Shown piece by piece: positions 62,158-64,000 of a stretch of DNA of 64,000 nucleotides. The translations under genes and the position numbers were made by a program. Source of the DNA: Aquiflexum lacus (GTDB lineage: Bacteria; Bacteroidota; Bacteroidia; Cytophagales; Cyclobacteriaceae); contig NZ_JABFHF010000024.1 of the NCBI RefSeq assembly GCF_015476655.1, forward strand, positions 1 through 64,000, given 5' to 3'. The first letter of the stretch is position 1, and each line of letters starts with the position of its first letter. The notes beneath the pieces are model-generated. The model saw only the letters and a list, made by a program, of their open reading frames with translations, made no database searches and was not told where the DNA came from.

Positions 62158-63348
62158 TTAATTGGGTTCAATCTTATTTTCCAATTTTGTGGATTTCAAG
62201 TATTGGGAGGGAGGCATATTTTTAAACTTTTTAAAAGCGGCAATGAAGGTGTTTCGATTGGAAAACCCACATTCTTTGGCAATGGCTTCCAGGGTGATAT
62301 TTTTAAAATCCTCTGACTCCATCATGCTACAACATTCTTCGATTCTCCTGGAATTTACTAAATCCAGAAAAGTGGTGCCCAAAACTTTATTGATATGTTG
62401 CGATAATAGGTAAAAGGGAATTCCTGAATCTTTGGACATTTCATGAATCGAGTAATTCTTTTGCAGGTATTTTTTTGAGTTGTCCAATATTTCTTTCAGC
62501 TGACTTTCTATGAATAGCTTTTTTTCATCCGAAATTCTATCAATCTCCAAACTTTTGGAATCTGCTTTTTCACTCACTGGTTCAAGAAATTTTTCATTGG
62601 GTCCGTAAAGAACATTTGGAAAAAATAAAATAGTTATACCACTAACTAGGATAAGTACTCCTCCCGTTAAATGAATTAAATCAAAAATAATTTTTTCATC
62701 AGTAGACCAAAAAAAGAAGAGATAAGGAATGACAATTATTGAAAAAGAGGATAAATATATTTTCATCCAAATAAGCCATTCTTTTCCAAAAGGATTCTTT
62801 TTCATTGAAAACAAACTCCCATGCTTACGGATCATACGAATTGACAAGATCCAATATACAGCTATCAGCAATGTTCTTCCTTGGGTGTAAAAAAACGGAG
62901 AAAAAATTCTGCTTTGGTTAAAATTTACAAATGTTAATGGGTTATTTATTTCCGATTGAATCAAATGAACTTTTTCCTCCAAGCCTGTCAAAAATAAAAC
63001 CGGGAAAAAATCGATCAAATAAATGGTAACAGGTAAGAAATGTAAGAGATCCACCCATTTGAATTTTGGATCTGAACATACTTTTTGAACATATAGATAG
63101 GCAAGTGGAGCAAATAATAGCCCCGCTATATTTCCGGTTCTATACAGATGGGGGATAGATATGTGATATCCAGTATAAATCAAAAACACTAAAAATAAGG
63201 CATAGGATAAAAACAGATAGGACAATCCAATCAGGACATTAGCTTTTATTTTTTTTATTCCAAATGATATCAGAATAATACTGACCATAAAGCCAAAGAA
63301 TACTGATATAATGTAAATGATTCCTTTCCAGTCTAATGAAAGTTCCAT
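62158..63348 (-). CDS. membrane-bound AraC-family regulator
   Basis: A 396-residue protein. The N-terminal half holds about seven helices (IIYIISVFFGFMVSIILISF, IGLSYLFLSYALFLVFLIY, AGLLFAPLAYLYVQKVC and others). The last 110 residues are an AraC-type double HTH (IHEMSKDSGIPFYLLSQHIN, ITLEAIAKECGFSNRNTFIA, then FKKFKNMPPSQYLKS). Such one-component regulators sense an envelope signal and bind DNA directly; targets are unknown. The HTH is complete. Confidence 0.9.
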   Translation of the reverse strand: MELSLDWKGIIYIISVFFGFMVSIILISFGIKKIKANVLIGLSYLFLSYALFLVFLIYTGYHISIPHLYRTGNIAGLLFAPLAYLYVQKVCSDPKFKWVDLLHFLPVTIYLIDFFPVLFLTGLEEKVHLIQSEINNPLTFVNFNQSRIFSPFFYTQGRTLLIAVYWILSIRMIRKHGSLFSMKKNPFGKEWLIWMKIYLSSFSIIVIPYLFFFWSTDEKIIFDLIHLTGGVLILVSGITILFFPNVLYGPNEKFLEPVSEKADSKSLEIDRISDEKKLFIESQLKEILDNSKKYLQKNYSIHEMSKDSGIPFYLLSQHINKVLGTTFLDLVNSRRIEECCSMMESEDFKNITLEAIAKECGFSNRNTFIAAFKKFKNMPPSQYLKSTKLENKIEPN

Positions 63349-63484
63349 TTTTTCAATTTATTTTAAAATTAAAAATGAAACTAGTGAAAAAACAGATAAA
63401 ATAATATTTAGGGAGCCAATTTTATGTAAATCTGATGGTTATTTAGGAAATAGAACAAAACCAAAGCATCGCTCAAATTTCTGC

Positions 63485-64000
63485 TCAAAAATTAAATTCA
63501 AATATTATGTTCCAATCCTTAGCCATGTCCACTAGATACCAGCCTTTTTCAGGAGCGTCATCCATTGCTCTTTTGAGTTTCCCAATATGGGATTCTCTGT
63601 CGTAGGCAAATTCTCTTTCAGCATCAGTATGGTGAATAATTATTGCAAAACCATTCTCATTTTTTGATGATTTGGTATATGCTAACAGTTCATAATCTCC
63701 ATCAGAATTTCCCGCACTAAATACCGGTTTTTTACCTATATATTGATGAACACCCACTGGCTTACCCAGGCCATCATCGATATGGTTAATTTCAGCCTTT
63801 TTTATTAGAACAGGCATCCCAAGCGAATCAATTTCATAAACAACCTTGAGGGAACTGCCGATAACTTGGTGTTTAGGAATATTATAGGTCTCTTCAGAAA
63901 AGTTTCTAATAAAATCGACGCCACCACCGGAAACAATAAAACACTTAAATTGATGACTTCTCAAATAATCCAACAGTTCTATCATTGGCTGATAAATTAG
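63485..64000 (-). CDS. HAD-family hydrolase, 5' part beyond the window
   Basis: The frame is open to the window end (the codons before ATG at 63985 continue in frame), so the N-terminus lies outside. What is seen is the middle and end of a HAD phosphatase: LLDYLRSHQFKCFIVSGGGV (motif II, SGG), IGKKPVFSAGNSDGDYELL (motif III/IV, GNSDGD) and HHTDAEREFAY. The nucleophile motif DxD would be upstream. Probably a phosphatase of the phosphoserine-phosphatase type; a signal peptide cannot be judged. Confidence 0.8.
   Translation of the reverse strand, partial: LIYQPMIELLDYLRSHQFKCFIVSGGGVDFIRNFSEETYNIPKHQVIGSSLKVVYEIDSLGMPVLIKKAEINHIDDGLGKPVGVHQYIGKKPVFSAGNSDGDYELLAYTKSSKNENGFAIIIHHTDAEREFAYDRESHIGKLKRAMDDAPEKGWYLVDMAKDWNIIFEFNF

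Overview
This window comes from the chromosome of a Bacteroidota bacterium, most likely order Cytophagales and near Cyclobacteriaceae (Algoriphagus-like). The placement rests on protein style and gene content rather than a marker gene. The clues are many short lipoproteins, HisKA_2 sensor kinases with 7TM or TPR input domains, S9 peptidases, sortilin/BNR proteins, a DUF6090 relic, TAnnTTTG-type promoters and palindromic REP-like repeats. I saw no rRNA, tRNA, CRISPR array or intact insertion sequence.

Layout. (1) 1-13.9 kb is mostly minus strand: small-molecule enzymes (alpha/beta hydrolases, SDRs, an epimerase, an FMN hydroxy-acid oxidase, DinB, NTF2/SnoaL-fold lipoproteins) and a YfcC-type carrier. 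Several relics with internal deletions lie among them (DUF6090, an esterase copy, an SDR). (2) 14-18.5 kb holds a 7TM histidine kinase, a Fic protein behind an array of operator-like palindromes, and two more relics (serine hydrolase, NTF2 tail). (3) 18.5-28.2 kb holds a molybdopterin oxidoreductase, DUF418 and D-aminoacylase-like operon, a second paralogous kinase and an S9 peptidase. (4) 28.3-32.3 kb is an AT-rich restriction-modification island: a truncated HNH gene, a gamma-class adenine methylase, a convergent unrecognised restriction endonuclease with its C protein and C-boxes, and the 3' half of a BsuBI/PstI endonuclease. (5) 32.5-35.8 kb holds an outer-membrane protein, a secreted esterase, a HEPN-like protein and dense palindromic repeats. 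(6) 35.9-47.4 kb is a redox locus: a giant pyruvate:ferredoxin oxidoreductase, rnfCDGEA, an NqrM-like small protein, a ferredoxin-NADP reductase-like protein and rnfB. (7) 47.4-64 kb holds a PQQ dehydrogenase, a PIN/HTH toxin-antitoxin pair, an orphan HigA, an AhpD-like protein, an MBL hydrolase, a sortilin/BNR protein, DUF3891, gamma-glutamyltransferase, a membrane AraC regulator and a HAD protein cut by the window end.

Two themes stand out. First, four minus-strand transcription units between 8.5 and 23.7 kb share an upstream element built from three direct repeats spaced 21 bp apart (one gap is 22 bp). It looks like the binding site of one dedicated activator and would define a local regulon. 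Second, the redox locus puts ferredoxin reduction (PFOR), a ferredoxin:NAD ion pump (Rnf), a soluble ferredoxin reductase and a putative Fe-S maturation factor together. A decayed second copy of the rnfB 3' end lies just beyond it. The window also carries an unusual number of genes reduced to their two ends or to one end.
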